33,960 bases of DNA from an uncultured Verrucomicrobia subdivision 3 bacterium (lineage in GTDB: Bacteria > Verrucomicrobiota > Verrucomicrobiia > Limisphaerales > UBA8199), in assembly GCA_903912925.1 (NCBI GenBank), contig CAIWJG010000169.1, forward strand, positions 1 to 33,960, in the 5' to 3' direction. Positions 1 to 9,130 of the stretch are shown here, one piece after another. Numbering within the stretch: the first letter of the stretch is position 1; every line of letters starts with the position of its first letter. Both the position numbers and the translations under genes were made by a program. The notes under the pieces were generated by a model. That model did not search any database. It had not been told where the DNA came from and saw only the letters and a list, made by a program, of their open reading frames with translations.

Positions 1-903
1 ACGCTGACGATTGGGCCGGGCATCACCATTCGCGGGCAGCAAGGCTACGTGGGCACCGCGTTGTTGCCGCTGGTCAATCAGGGAACCATCCTCTCCGACG
101 CCGGCTACACCATCACGGTGCAAGGCAACAGTCTGACCAACTTGGGGACCATTCTGGCCGTGAGCAACTCGGCGGTCAGCTTGGGCGGGAGCTGGGTCAA
201 CAACGGTGTGCTGACGGCAAGCGGCGGGACGCTAAGTTTGTCGGGGACTTGGGCCAACGCCACGGCCATCGGCCTAACCAACGCAACGCTGAACTTGGGC
301 GGCACAGTTGCCACGGCGCAGTTGGGCGGGATCAACCAGAGCAACAGCACGATCAATCTGAACGGGACGTTGCTCAACACCAACGCGACGTTGGTGTTGG
401 CGGGTTCCTGGCAACTCAACGGGGCAACGGTTCGGGGTGGCACGATCAGCGGTGGGCAGTTGGTGGTGCTGGGCAACTCGACGTTGGATGGGGTGGTGAT
501 GAATGCCAACGCGCTGGTGCAGGCGACGGCGCAGAATTGTTCGAGTGTGGTGCTGACAGTGGCCAATGGGCTGACGCTCAACGGGACGCTGACGCTGCAA
601 CGACCGGCCAACTACCGGGACGCGGTCTATTTGAGTTTTGCGGGCAGCCAAACGCTAGGCGGGACTGGGCAGGTGGTGTTTGCCGATCCGAACTACCAGC
701 CAAACTGCGGCGGGGAGGCTTTGTATATGCAGGCGGCCAGCGGGACGCTGACCATTGGACCGGGCATCACCATTCACGGGCAGCGGGGCTATGTGGGCAC
801 CGCGTCGCTGCCGCTGGTCAACCAGGGGACGATTGTGGCGGATGCCGGTTACAGCATTACTGTGCAGGGCTCGACGTTCCAAAACAGCGGGCTGATCTGG
901 GCC
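1..903 (+). repeat. Internal duplication in the RHS protein, 744-bp period
   Basis: Bases 1-159 and 745-903 encode near-identical segments: TLTIGPGITIRGQQGYVGTA against TLTIGPGITIHGQRGYVGTA, followed by PLVNQGTI and YTITVQG/YSITVQG. The offset is exactly 744 bp (248 codons), so the N-terminal region is built from long beta-helix modules. The next copy to the left would lie outside the window. Confidence 0.85.
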
Positions 904-3900
904 GCTGGTGGGACAGTCGCCTTGCCAACGAGCGGTTTCCAAAACAGCGGAACTCTTCAAGCATCGAGCGGTGGCGTATTGAATGTTCCACAGATGCCGG
1001 CCACAGCAGGGAATGTCGTCGCCTTGGCCGGGGGGACCATCAACCTGCAAAACTCGGTCTATTTCAATGGCCTTAATTTGCTGAGCAGTCAACCAGGAGG
1101 CACCGTCCGATTGGCCGCGGGCTTGCTCGGCAGCACCAGGAACCTCGGTCAGTTTAGCCCACTGGGCACAACGGTCTTCAACGGCTCTGGAACCCAAGGT
1201 TCGCCGCAAGTTCTGGAGGTCATGGGGCAGGACTTTGGAACATCGCAGCTTGGTTTCATCCACAACTTTAACTACGGCACGCTGACGTTGGCGAACAACA
1301 CGTATGTGCGACTGATTGACCAGTACGATAACGCCAGCGGAACCGGCAACGAGGCCCTCTATGTCAACTCTCTCATCGTGCCGGCGGGGCACACGCTGGA
1401 TCTGAACGGCCTGCATGTGTATGCGCGGGCTACGCAGATTGGCGGGACAATTCTGCATGGGACGGTGACGCAGATTCCGAACAGCGGCCCAATCGGGTTT
1501 GGCAACCCGACGCTCGGCAACATCGCCACCGCGGGCACAATGGATGAATGGACCTTCTTCGCCCGCGCCGGGCAGTTTTATACGATACTAGTCGATCCGG
1601 GCAGCGGGAGCGGAGTGCCTCCTTATCTGAATTACGTCGAAGCGAAGGTCGCGGACACTAACGGCCTGGTGCTGGCGTCGAACACGAATGCAGCCAGCGG
1701 CGCGGTGGTCTTTTTGTCCAGTGTTGCCATAACCAACGACGGGACTTACCGCGTGCAGGTTCACGCTTCCCCCGCGTCGCCGTCTAGCATCGGGCATTAT
1801 ATGGTCACGGTTTGGCAGACCACCCCGAATGTGACTGCATTAACGCTGAACCAGATTGTGAGCGGGAGCATCCAGACGCCGTACAGCGTGGACCAGTGGA
1901 CTTTCGGGGCGAACCTAAACGAGCAGGTGCGCTTTCATCTGGTCAGCCTGTCGGGCACGGGTGTGGGCTTTGATTTGCGCGGACCGAACGGGTGGCTCGG
2001 CTTCACGAATATCGCGGCAGACTCAGATTTCGTAACGCTGCCGGCTCCAGGCAGCTATTCCGTGGTGGCCCACAGCCTGAACGGGCAATACGGAGCCATT
2101 TACGCCTTCCAGTTGCTCGGCATCGCCATTACCAACCTCGCCCTGGGGACACCGTATCAGGGCCAGTTTGTTACCAGCGGCCAGGGCCAGTTGTTCCAGT
2201 TCAATTTGCCGGCCGGCGCGCCTATGCAGGTGGCGCTGAATAACCTGATGGGCGACAACCATTGCGAGATCTATGCCCGGCTCGGCGCGCCACCAACACG
2301 CTCCACTTACGATTATCGGGCTGCGGTCGCTGGTGTCCCCAACCAGCAGTTGTTGATTCCGATGGCCACGGGTGGAACGTGGTATGTGCTGGTTTATGCC
2401 GATAATATCCCGACGCCGGGCGGCTACACGATCACCGCTTCTTCCGCTTCCGTGCTGCTGTTCTCGGTCACGCCGGAACGGTCTGGCCGAAATGCGCCGA
2501 TCACGATCACCTTGACCGGGGCTGGATTCGATTCGTCCAGTTCGGTCCAGTTCATTGATGGCGGGAACAATGTCTATCCTGCAACCACGACGGCTGTGGA
2601 TTCGTTCACGCAAATCACCGCCACGGAAGCGGCGAGCACTTTGGCGCCCGGGACTTATTCAATCCGCGTATCGCTGGGTAATGGGGCTTCGGCGACCTTG
2701 ACGAACGCATTCGCGGTCTCCACGGGCGGCATAGCGAACCTCGCTGCGGCGATGGCCGTGCCGGATTCAGTCGGCTACCACATGCCCGCAACCGTATTTG
2801 TTCGATGCGAAAACAACGGCGATGCCCAAACGCCTGCGCCGCTGCTCGTGGTCAGAGTGTATCAGAACGGGAGGGAAGGCGCGTTCCTGACCATGGATGC
2901 TTCCGCCATGGCGCAGGGCCTTTGGACGTCGGCTGAACCATCCGGTTTCTACCATAATGTTCTACTCCTACCCTCTACCAGGGTGCCGGGAGTGCTGCAA
3001 CCGGGCGAGAACTACGGCATGGGCGACACCGTGCCCATCTATTACGCTGGCTGGCAGCAACCGTGGGACTTTTCTTATTCACCCATTACTTGGGTTCTGG
3101 GCGTGATTAAGGCTGATGACACCACCCCGGCTGACTTGGCTTCGATGAAAGACGGAATGCGGCCCGCGACCATCAGCGCCGACGCGTGGGATGCCCTCTG
3201 GAACTCCTTCACTACAAGCGCGGGAAGCACGTGGGGCGAATACGTCAAGATGATTGACGATAATGCCTATTACCTTGGCCGCCTTGGCTTGCGGGTCTTC
3301 GACGTCGGCAAGCTGCTTAGCTTCCAGCTCATGCAGGCGGATGGACTCTGTCCGCTCAGGACCCTCGCGTCCTCTGTGGATGCCTCAGTTCAGGCGCCGG
3401 GCCTGGCGCTGACCTTCAGCCGCTCTTACGTCCAGCCCATCTCTAGCCGCTACGCTTTGGGGCCGCTGGGCCGTGGATGGTCGCACAACTGGCAATACTC
3501 CTTGCAGCAGGCGAGCGACGGCACGGTCACGATCACCGGGCCAGACGGTGGCCAGCGGGTGTTCCAACCCGACACGCGCGGCGGCTACTTTGCTCAGGCG
3601 GGCGATTACGCCACCCTGGCTCCGGCGGGCGGCGGCGCGTTCACCCTCACCGAGAAATCCGGCCTCCTCTACTATTATGCCGCTGGCGGGAAACTCGCCT
3701 ACACGGAAGACCTCAACGGCAACCGCATCACCCTCGGGTACAGCGGCAGTCTTCTCACAGGCCTCACTCATTCTTCCGGCCAGAGCATCCAAATCGCTTA
3801 CAACGGTGCGGGCCGCGTCCAGACCGTTACCGACCACCTGGGGCAACAGACCGTCCTCACCTACGACAGCGCGAGCGATCACCTTGTTGGCGCCCAATAT

Positions 3901-6900
3901 TCCGACGGCCGTACCGCCACCTACACCTACCACACCACCGGGACGGCTGGGCAACTGCATGCGCTCACGGGAGTTGCCAGCTCTTGCTGCAACTGGCGCT
4001 ATTTCAGCTATGACCCGCTCGGACGGCTGGTTGGGACCTACCTGGCCGGCAATGCCGAAGCCCTGACCTTTGGGTACGACATCGGCAAGGTCACCGTCAC
4101 CGACGCCCTCGGCAACGCCACGAAGTTCTACTACGACCACCGCGGCGCCTTGGCCAAAGCCGAGGATGCCCTCGGTAACGCCGTTCATCTCACGTTCGAC
4201 GACGCCTACAAACTGGTTTCCATCATGGACCCGACTGGGCGATCGTACAGTTACGCTTACGACAGCAAGGGCAACAGGATTCGCACCACCGATCCGCTGG
4301 GCCACACCAGCCAATTCAGCTTCACCAGTAGCTACAACCGCCTCGCCTCAGTCACCGACGCCAAGGGCAACCTCACCCGTTACACCTATGCCCCCTATGG
4401 AAACCTCGAATCAATCACCTACGCGGATGGCAGCGTGGAGGACTGGAGCTACGATTACGATGGCAACCCACAAACCTGGAGCAACCGCCGACGGCATGAG
4501 ACTTTCTATACCTATGACAGCAGCGGTCGGACTACAGGCAAGTATTTCCAGGACGGCTCGGTCACGGAGTATGCCTACGATACCAGGGGCAATCTGACCA
4601 ACACAACCACCTATGACACGATTCTGAACCCGCTGGAATCGGTCAACATGACTTATGACGCCGGCAACCGGCTGACGCGCGTGGACTACCCTGGCGGCAA
4701 GTTTCTCGCCTTTACCTACGATTCCGCAGGCCGCCGCCAGTCCAGCGTGGACCAGCTTGGGCATCGGTTGAACTGTTCCTACGACACGGCGGGCAGACTC
4801 CACAGCCTGACGAATGAATTGAACGCACTGGTGGCCCTCTACGAATTCGACCCGGCCGGGCGAGTTGCCAGAAAGACGCTCGGCAATGGCATGTTCACCA
4901 CGTATCAACACGATCCTGCCGGCCAGGTTCTCAACATGACAAACTTCCTGTCCAATGGCTATGTCATTTCACGCTTCAACTACACCTACGACAGTCGCGG
5001 ACGTCGGACCTCGATGGATACCCTTGGTGGTCACTGGGCTTACGATTACGACGACATCGGCCAATTGACGCATGCGGTGTTTGCCTCAACAACCACAAAC
5101 ATCGCCAACCAGGACTTGACCTACGTTTACGACGCCGTCGGCAATCGCACTCAAACCGTCGAGAACGGCGTGACAACCGCCTACACCGTCAACAATCTGA
5201 ATCAGTATTTCTCAGTCGGGCAGACAAACTACACGTTTGACGCGGATGGCAATCTGATTCGTGAGGTGTCGCCGCAAGGCACGACCACCTACACCTACAG
5301 CGACGAGAACCGGCTGGTATCCATGACATCGCCGCAATTCAATTGGCAATACGAATACGACGGCTTTGGAAGGCGCCTGGCCAAGACCGAAAATGGTGTC
5401 CTGACCCGCTACACGATTGACCCCTTCGGCCTGGGCGACGTGGTGGGGGAGTACGATCCCAGTGGGAATCTCATCGCACATTATGATCATGCTCGCGGTT
5501 TGCTATCACGGACGGATGCTGGGGGAAGCATCGCCGGCTACACATTCGATGCCATCGGAAACGTTCAAGAATTGGTCACCGCTGGGGGATCCATCGCCAA
5601 TCGCTATGCTTATACACCGTTTGGTCAGCTACTCGAAAGGGCCGAAAACTTGCCGAATAGATTCCGCTTCTCAGGCTATTACGGTGTCCTTGATCAGAGC
5701 ACCAGCGCAGTCCTGTTGCGACATAGGCTTTACGCAGCCCAGCTTGGAAGGTTCTTGAGCCAGGATCCAACTGGGGTAACGAAAGATGAACTGAATCTCA
5801 ATCGATACGCTAAAAACGACCCTGTTTCAGCGGTGGATCCTCGCGGTCTCTATCCTGTGATTGAGGATGTGCCAGATGGTTCCGACGACTGGGGTGACGT
5901 GGGGAAGGGGGAAATTCACGTAAAGAAGAGTTGGCCGAAATGTCAAAAGGACTGCGTTATCCTTCACGAAACTATCGAGATTGATTGCACGAGGAGAAAT
6001 GGTGGACTGTCCGATGCGTGTGAGCGCAAAGCACGCGTTCAGGACAAGCAGTGTATGCTGCTTTGTGGTGACTCGGGTGAAGCCGCAGGGTCGCAAAAGG
6101 TTATCGATGACATCGATGCAGGCATACCCTACTATCCTCCAGGCTCCAGCACTGCAACAAGCAGAGTTACGCGACCAACCGACCCCAATCAGTTGACCGG
6201 CCCTGCCGGTTTTGGCACGAACGGCTTCTTGTCCAACGCCAGCACGCTGGCGTACCGGATTGACTTCGAGAACATGACGAACGCATCCGCGCCGGCGCAG
6301 CAGGTGATCATCACCGATCAATTGAGTACAAATTACGATTGGTCCAGCTTCATGGTTAGCGAAATCGGATTTGGGGATACCTTGATTGCGGTCCCAGCCG
6401 GCACCGCCCATTATGAGGGGACCGTGCCCGTGAGCTACCTCGGAACGAATTTCCAGGTGCAAATCCAGATTGGCATCAACCTCGTTTCCGGCCAGGTGTA
6501 TGCCAACTTCCGCTCGGTTGATCCGGCCACTAGCCTGCCGCCTTCCGTGAACATCGGCTTCCTGCCGCCAGAGGACGGCACGGGTCGGGGCCAGGGGCAT
6601 GTCAGCTACACCATTCGCGCGCGCGCCGGCCTGACGACCGGGGCGCAGTTGCGGAATGTGGCCTTGATCTCTTTCGACAACCAGCCGGCGATTTCGACGG
6701 ACCAGGTTGATCCGCTTAATCCTGCGGCGGGGATTGACCCAGCGAGGCAATGCCTCATCACGATTGATGCGGTCGCGCCGACCAGCCATGTGGTGGCTTT
6801 GCCAGCGCAGAGCCAATTGTTGCAGGTCCCGGTCGCTTGGACTGGACAAGATGATGTCGGCGGCTCCGGCGTAGCCAGCTACGATGTTTACGTCTCGGAC

Positions 6901-7641
6901 AACGGCGGTGCCTGGACCCTTTGGCAGGCGGCGACTGCAAGCACCAGCGCATCATTCAGGGGGCAGCCTCAGCATACTTACGGGTTTTACAGCCGGGCAC
7001 ATGACAACGCCGGGAATGTGGAGGCGCCTCACGGAGCCGCCGATGCCACGACGACGGTGGTGGCAAATCCTATGCTCCAACTGACACTCACGCCCGCGAG
7101 CACCAACCTGAACGTTGACGACATGTTCACATACACAATTAAGGTGAAGAACATCGGATCGCTGAACCTGAACGGCGTTGTTCTGAGCAACGCGATCCCA
7201 GCGGGTGTCTATGTGGAGTGGGTGCAGTATGGCCGGGGCTCTTGCGACATTGGTGACGATTGGATTCTCTGGTCACTTGGCAACCTGAACACGAATGTAA
7301 GCGCCACGATGAACGTTACTGCTACAGCCATGGAAAACGGCACCTGGACGAGCCTCATCACGGTGGCCGATTCCGATGGCGCGGCATCGGCATCCGGGTC
7401 CCAAGTGATTCAGATCGGGCCGGTCATTTCACCGGTGTTGAGTGTGGCGCTTACCAACCACCAGGTTCTGTTGTCGTGGACGGCGCTTGCGACCACTTAC
7501 CACCTGGAAACCACGACGAACCTTGTCCTTACGTCAGGCTGGAGCACGGTTACGAATACGCCGCTACCTGTGAATGGTCAAAACACCGTGACCTTGCCCG
7601 TCTCTAACGCGCGAAGCTTTTTCCGGCTCCATAGCCAGTGA
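1..7641 (+). CDS. Giant secreted RHS/YD-repeat protein, 5' end outside window
   Basis: The reading frame is open from base 1 (ACG CTG ACG) with no stop upstream, so this is the C-terminal part of a longer protein; the GTG at 49 is probably internal. Order seen: Gly/Asn/Thr-rich beta-helix-like repeats (to about nt 1500); two or three PPC-like beta-sandwich domains (about 1510-2430); an IPT/TIG-like domain (about 2455-2725); a CARDB-like stretch; an RHS entry segment (about 3340-3480, containing SYVQPISSRYALGPLGRGW); some twenty YD repeats (about 3500-5600); and the RHS core closing motif ending in DPRGLY at 5836-5853. A variable cassette follows (5854-6177), then a DPNQLTGPAGFGTNGF-type extracellular domain, a DUF11-like domain and a C-terminal tail ending FFRLHSQ. 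The RHS family forms a large shell; the tail resembles a C-terminal segment common on secreted verrucomicrobial proteins (from memory). Likely exported or surface-bound. Whether it is a polymorphic toxin is unproven. Confidence 0.9.
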   Translation, partial: TLTIGPGITIRGQQGYVGTALLPLVNQGTILSDAGYTITVQGNSLTNLGTILAVSNSAVSLGGSWVNNGVLTASGGTLSLSGTWANATAIGLTNATLNLGGTVATAQLGGINQSNSTINLNGTLLNTNATLVLAGSWQLNGATVRGGTISGGQLVVLGNSTLDGVVMNANALVQATAQNCSSVVLTVANGLTLNGTLTLQRPANYRDAVYLSFAGSQTLGGTGQVVFADPNYQPNCGGEALYMQAASGTLTIGPGITIHGQRGYVGTASLPLVNQGTIVADAGYSITVQGSTFQNSGLIWAAGGTVALPTSGFQNSGTLQASSGGVLNVPQMPATAGNVVALAGGTINLQNSVYFNGLNLLSSQPGGTVRLAAGLLGSTRNLGQFSPLGTTVFNGSGTQGSPQVLEVMGQDFGTSQLGFIHNFNYGTLTLANNTYVRLIDQYDNASGTGNEALYVNSLIVPAGHTLDLNGLHVYARATQIGGTILHGTVTQIPNSGPIGFGNPTLGNIATAGTMDEWTFFARAGQFYTILVDPGSGSGVPPYLNYVEAKVADTNGLVLASNTNAASGAVVFLSSVAITNDGTYRVQVHASPASPSSIGHYMVTVWQTTPNVTALTLNQIVSGSIQTPYSVDQWTFGANLNEQVRFHLVSLSGTGVGFDLRGPNGWLGFTNIAADSDFVTLPAPGSYSVVAHSLNGQYGAIYAFQLLGIAITNLALGTPYQGQFVTSGQGQLFQFNLPAGAPMQVALNNLMGDNHCEIYARLGAPPTRSTYDYRAAVAGVPNQQLLIPMATGGTWYVLVYADNIPTPGGYTITASSASVLLFSVTPERSGRNAPITITLTGAGFDSSSSVQFIDGGNNVYPATTTAVDSFTQITATEAASTLAPGTYSIRVSLGNGASATLTNAFAVSTGGIANLAAAMAVPDSVGYHMPATVFVRCENNGDAQTPAPLLVVRVYQNGREGAFLTMDASAMAQGLWTSAEPSGFYHNVLLLPSTRVPGVLQPGENYGMGDTVPIYYAGWQQPWDFSYSPITWVLGVIKADDTTPADLASMKDGMRPATISADAWDALWNSFTTSAGSTWGEYVKMIDDNAYYLGRLGLRVFDVGKLLSFQLMQADGLCPLRTLASSVDASVQAPGLALTFSRSYVQPISSRYALGPLGRGWSHNWQYSLQQASDGTVTITGPDGGQRVFQPDTRGGYFAQAGDYATLAPAGGGAFTLTEKSGLLYYYAAGGKLAYTEDLNGNRITLGYSGSLLTGLTHSSGQSIQIAYNGAGRVQTVTDHLGQQTVLTYDSASDHLVGAQYSDGRTATYTYHTTGTAGQLHALTGVASSCCNWRYFSYDPLGRLVGTYLAGNAEALTFGYDIGKVTVTDALGNATKFYYDHRGALAKAEDALGNAVHLTFDDAYKLVSIMDPTGRSYSYAYDSKGNRIRTTDPLGHTSQFSFTSSYNRLASVTDAKGNLTRYTYAPYGNLESITYADGSVEDWSYDYDGNPQTWSNRRRHETFYTYDSSGRTTGKYFQDGSVTEYAYDTRGNLTNTTTYDTILNPLESVNMTYDAGNRLTRVDYPGGKFLAFTYDSAGRRQSSVDQLGHRLNCSYDTAGRLHSLTNELNALVALYEFDPAGRVARKTLGNGMFTTYQHDPAGQVLNMTNFLSNGYVISRFNYTYDSRGRRTSMDTLGGHWAYDYDDIGQLTHAVFASTTTNIANQDLTYVYDAVGNRTQTVENGVTTAYTVNNLNQYFSVGQTNYTFDADGNLIREVSPQGTTTYTYSDENRLVSMTSPQFNWQYEYDGFGRRLAKTENGVLTRYTIDPFGLGDVVGEYDPSGNLIAHYDHARGLLSRTDAGGSIAGYTFDAIGNVQELVTAGGSIANRYAYTPFGQLLERAENLPNRFRFSGYYGVLDQSTSAVLLRHRLYAAQLGRFLSQDPTGVTKDELNLNRYAKNDPVSAVDPRGLYPVIEDVPDGSDDWGDVGKGEIHVKKSWPKCQKDCVILHETIEIDCTRRNGGLSDACERKARVQDKQCMLLCGDSGEAAGSQKVIDDIDAGIPYYPPGSSTATSRVTRPTDPNQLTGPAGFGTNGFLSNASTLAYRIDFENMTNASAPAQQVIITDQLSTNYDWSSFMVSEIGFGDTLIAVPAGTAHYEGTVPVSYLGTNFQVQIQIGINLVSGQVYANFRSVDPATSLPPSVNIGFLPPEDGTGRGQGHVSYTIRARAGLTTGAQLRNVALISFDNQPAISTDQVDPLNPAAGIDPARQCLITIDAVAPTSHVVALPAQSQLLQVPVAWTGQDDVGGSGVASYDVYVSDNGGAWTLWQAATASTSASFRGQPQHTYGFYSRAHDNAGNVEAPHGAADATTTVVANPMLQLTLTPASTNLNVDDMFTYTIKVKNIGSLNLNGVVLSNAIPAGVYVEWVQYGRGSCDIGDDWILWSLGNLNTNVSATMNVTATAMENGTWTSLITVADSDGAASASGSQVIQIGPVISPVLSVALTNHQVLLSWTALATTYHLETTTNLVLTSGWSTVTNTPLPVNGQNTVTLPVSNARSFFRLHSQ
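5854..6177 (+). other. Variable cassette after the RHS core, Cys-rich with HETIE motif
   Basis: About 108 codons lie between the RHS core end (DPRGLY) and the next conserved extracellular domain (starting near PTDPNQ). It carries six cysteines and the string CVILHETIEID (His codon at 5965, second Glu at 5977). This looks like the small Cys-rich HExxH-type tips seen behind RHS cores, but the third metal ligand position is Glu instead of His. The stretch is visibly more AT-rich and less codon-biased than its flanks, which fits a swapped-in tip. Unlike usual polymorphic toxins, about 490 further residues follow it. No immunity gene is recognisable downstream. Confidence 0.55.
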
Positions 7642-7647
7642 TGGAAG

Positions 7648-7686
7648 AAAGGCTAAAGGCTAAAGGCTAAAGGCTGAAGGCTGAAG
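7648..7686. repeat. Short GGCTAAA/GGCTGAA tandem array
   Basis: Starting seven bases after the RHS stop there are three AAGGCTA units followed by two AAGGCTGA units, period 7. The same GGCTGAA motif recurs at 17470-17514, and a related CCTTTAAG array lies at 8944-8968, so it is a dispersed low-complexity repeat of this genome. Confidence 0.75.
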
Positions 7687-7709
7687 CGGATGACCGAGGA
7701 CTGAAATCA

Positions 7710-7733
7710 GGGCTCACGGGGACGTTCGCCCTC
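7710..7733. repeat. Dispersed 24-bp repeat, half-site copy
   Basis: The 24 bases beginning GGGCTCACGGGGACG match 21 of 24 positions with the right arm of the inverted repeat at 15382-15405. Here only one arm is present. It is probably a copy or fragment of the same intergenic repeat family. Confidence 0.6.
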
Positions 7734-7909
7734 CCGGAGAAGCGGGTTGGGCACTGGGGGCGGCGCCATGAGAGGGGGTGGACGGCATCGGCCCGTTTGG
7801 CCCGGGCTACTCTCTGCCGAATTACGGCTCCTGTGAAACTGGCCCCGAGGTTCGTGACACTTCCGGTGGTGCTGGCGCCGGGCAAGCCAGGAGGTAGCGA
7901 GGGGGGCGC

Positions 7910-7986
7910 TTGTATTCCGCTTGTATTCCGCTCGTATTCCGCTCGTATTCCGCTTGTATTCCGCTTATACTCCATCTGTATCTCCC
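7910..7986. repeat. 11-bp tandem repeat (TYGTATTCCGC)
   Basis: Five consecutive 11-bp units of the form T(T/C)GTATTCCGC run from 7910 to 7964, followed by two degraded units to about 7986. Because 11 is not a multiple of 3, all frames stay open through the array and spurious ORFs arise on both strands. No function is evident. Confidence 0.85.
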
Positions 7987-8033
7987 CTGCGCTTCTGCAG
8001 GTAATTCCGCCTCCCTGCGGCGTCGCCGTGGGG

Positions 8034-8141
8034 TTTGCACTACGGGTCATCAAAATGTATTCCAAGCTGCCGAAGGGCGATACGGTCGCCCAAGTGCTCG
8101 GCAAGCAGGTGCTGCGTTCAGGAACATCGGTTGGGGCGAAC
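8034..8141 (+). pseudogene. Truncated four-helix-bundle (23S rRNA IVP-like) gene fragment
   Basis: Translation of this frame gives FALRVIKMYSKLPKGDT, then QVLGKQVLRSGTSVGAN. This is the characteristic first helix pair of the four-helix-bundle proteins (intervening-sequence family, normally about 115-125 aa). The family continues after SVGAN with a YREA-type stretch, but here the match stops abruptly and the frame ends at 8177. About 36 codons of N-terminal sequence survive, with no credible start just upstream. It is a broken remnant sitting between repeats. Confidence 0.7.
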
Positions 8142-8228
8142 TGCCTGCCCACGGGCGGATTCGTTTCCCGCTGGTGAACGAGCCGAAAGAAAGCGGTGTC
8201 AGCCCGGTTCCCCGCCAGCCACCGCAGT

Positions 8229-8279
8229 CCAAGACGCTGGCGCGCCCTCGGATGCTCCTGGACCCGTGAAGCGTCTTGG
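8229..8279. repeat. 10-bp inverted repeat
   Basis: CCAAGACGCT (8229-8238) and AGCGTCTTGG (8270-8279) are perfect inverted arms around a 31-bp loop. It lies just downstream of the minus-strand toxin gene. No T-tract follows, so a terminator role is not supported; a repeat remnant is equally possible. Confidence 0.45.
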
Positions 8280-8292
8280 ATTCAAGCCAAGG

Positions 8293-8619
8293 CTAAAGCC
8301 CCGCGAACCCAAGGCCGCGGATAACCCGCTCAGCGATCGCGCGCCGGCGTTCCGCCGTGACAATGCCGCGGCGTTTGACAAGTTCGGTCTTGGGCGCCGC
8401 ATAAACCACGTCGCATTTGCAGAGCGTTTCCCACTCCAAACCGTCAGCTTCGTCCAGAACAACCTCATGCACCTCGGGCTTGCGAGCGGCCCGCTGCGTC
8501 GAGCAGAGGATAACGCAGACGCGCGGTTTAAGCTTTACCCTCTCCTCCGTGCCCAGGACGACGGCGGGATGCTCGCCCGCGTCGGGGAATTTCCAGGTCC
8601 AGACTTCCCAGGGTTTCAT
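8293..8619 (-). CDS. PemK/MazF-like toxin of a type II toxin-antitoxin system
   Basis: The 108-residue product (MKPWEVWTWKFPD...) has the PemK/MazF fold pattern: an N-terminal beta-strand with a Gly-Glu-His-Pro turn followed by AVVLG, a central VILCSTQRA strand and a C-terminal helix RRAIAERVIRGLG. MazF-family toxins are mRNA/rRNA endoribonucleases; activity here is inferred. The ATG at 8619 overlaps the antitoxin stop by one base (TGATG), so translation is coupled; a TTG three bases upstream is also in frame. Length matches the family (about 105-120 aa). Catalytic residues are not certain without alignment. Confidence 0.72.
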   Translation of the reverse strand: MKPWEVWTWKFPDAGEHPAVVLGTEERVKLKPRVCVILCSTQRAARKPEVHEVVLDEADGLEWETLCKCDVVYAAPKTELVKRRGIVTAERRRAIAERVIRGLGFAGL

Positions 8620-8909
8620 CAATCATCCCAGGAGGGTCGCCCCTGAGCGGCGGTGGCAGCAGCCTCGAGGCGGTCCCAGGCCCGGTCCACGCGCTGGTAG
8701 GCTTTGGCCAGAGAGCCGCGCGGCCACGGATCAATGTTGGTGACCCGCGCCTCGGGGGGGGCGGCCTCCTGCTCGATGACCTCGCGCAAGTGGAGCCGCA
8801 AGGTGCGCCGCAGCAGATCACGCTGGTTAAAAGGCGTGCGCCGCGCGCCTTCCACGAGCAACGAGCGCAGTTGCTTGTCTAAGCGGATCGAGAGCGGCAT
8901 CGTCTTCAT
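8619..8909 (-). CDS. Ribbon-helix-helix-like antitoxin
   Basis: The 96-residue protein begins MKTMPLSIRLDKQLRSLL, the short beta-strand plus helix pattern of CopG/Arc-type ribbon-helix-helix antitoxins, and goes on with a basic helix (RRTPFNQRDLLRRTLRLHL). The acidic/Trp-rich C-terminus (WPRG...WDRLEA...PSWDD) would be the toxin-neutralising tail. It directly precedes and overlaps the PemK-like toxin gene. There is no Shine-Dalgarno; the ATG at 8909 sits about seven bases past a -10-like hexamer, suggesting a leaderless mRNA. An alternative ATG is at 8900. Confidence 0.68.
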   Translation of the reverse strand: MKTMPLSIRLDKQLRSLLVEGARRTPFNQRDLLRRTLRLHLREVIEQEAAPPEARVTNIDPWPRGSLAKAYQRVDRAWDRLEAAATAAQGRPSWDD

Positions 8910-8915
8910 GGAACG

Positions 8916-8943
8916 ATTGTAGCACAGCGTGCTACGAATGCAA
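8916..8943 (-). promoter_or_regulatory. Toxin-antitoxin promoter with palindromic operator
   Basis: On the minus strand, TTGCAT (8943-8938) and TACAAT (8921-8916) are spaced 16 bp, a good -35/-10 pair. A perfect 7-bp inverted repeat, GTAGCAC-AGC-GTGCTAC (8919-8935), fills the spacer and touches the -10 box. This is the expected position for autorepression by the antitoxin or the toxin-antitoxin complex. Confidence 0.65.
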
Positions 8944-9130
8944 GCCTTTAGGCCTTTAAGCCTTTAAGACTGTGAGCGGCGGCGAAGCTTCGGTGTCGCG
9001 GAAGCCAGAGAAGACGGAGGGCGGAAATTGGAGCGTAGGAACACGGGGTCATCAAAGTTTGACAGGGGCCTCCGGACTTGGTTCGATGCAGTTAACTATT
9101 GGCCAACCTTTTTGAACCTGAGGAACTAAA

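Noticed and set aside
7910..7986. Possible CRISPR or protein-coding repeat
   Set aside because: Units are only 11 bp and directly adjacent with no spacers; frames on both strands are open merely because the unit lacks stops.
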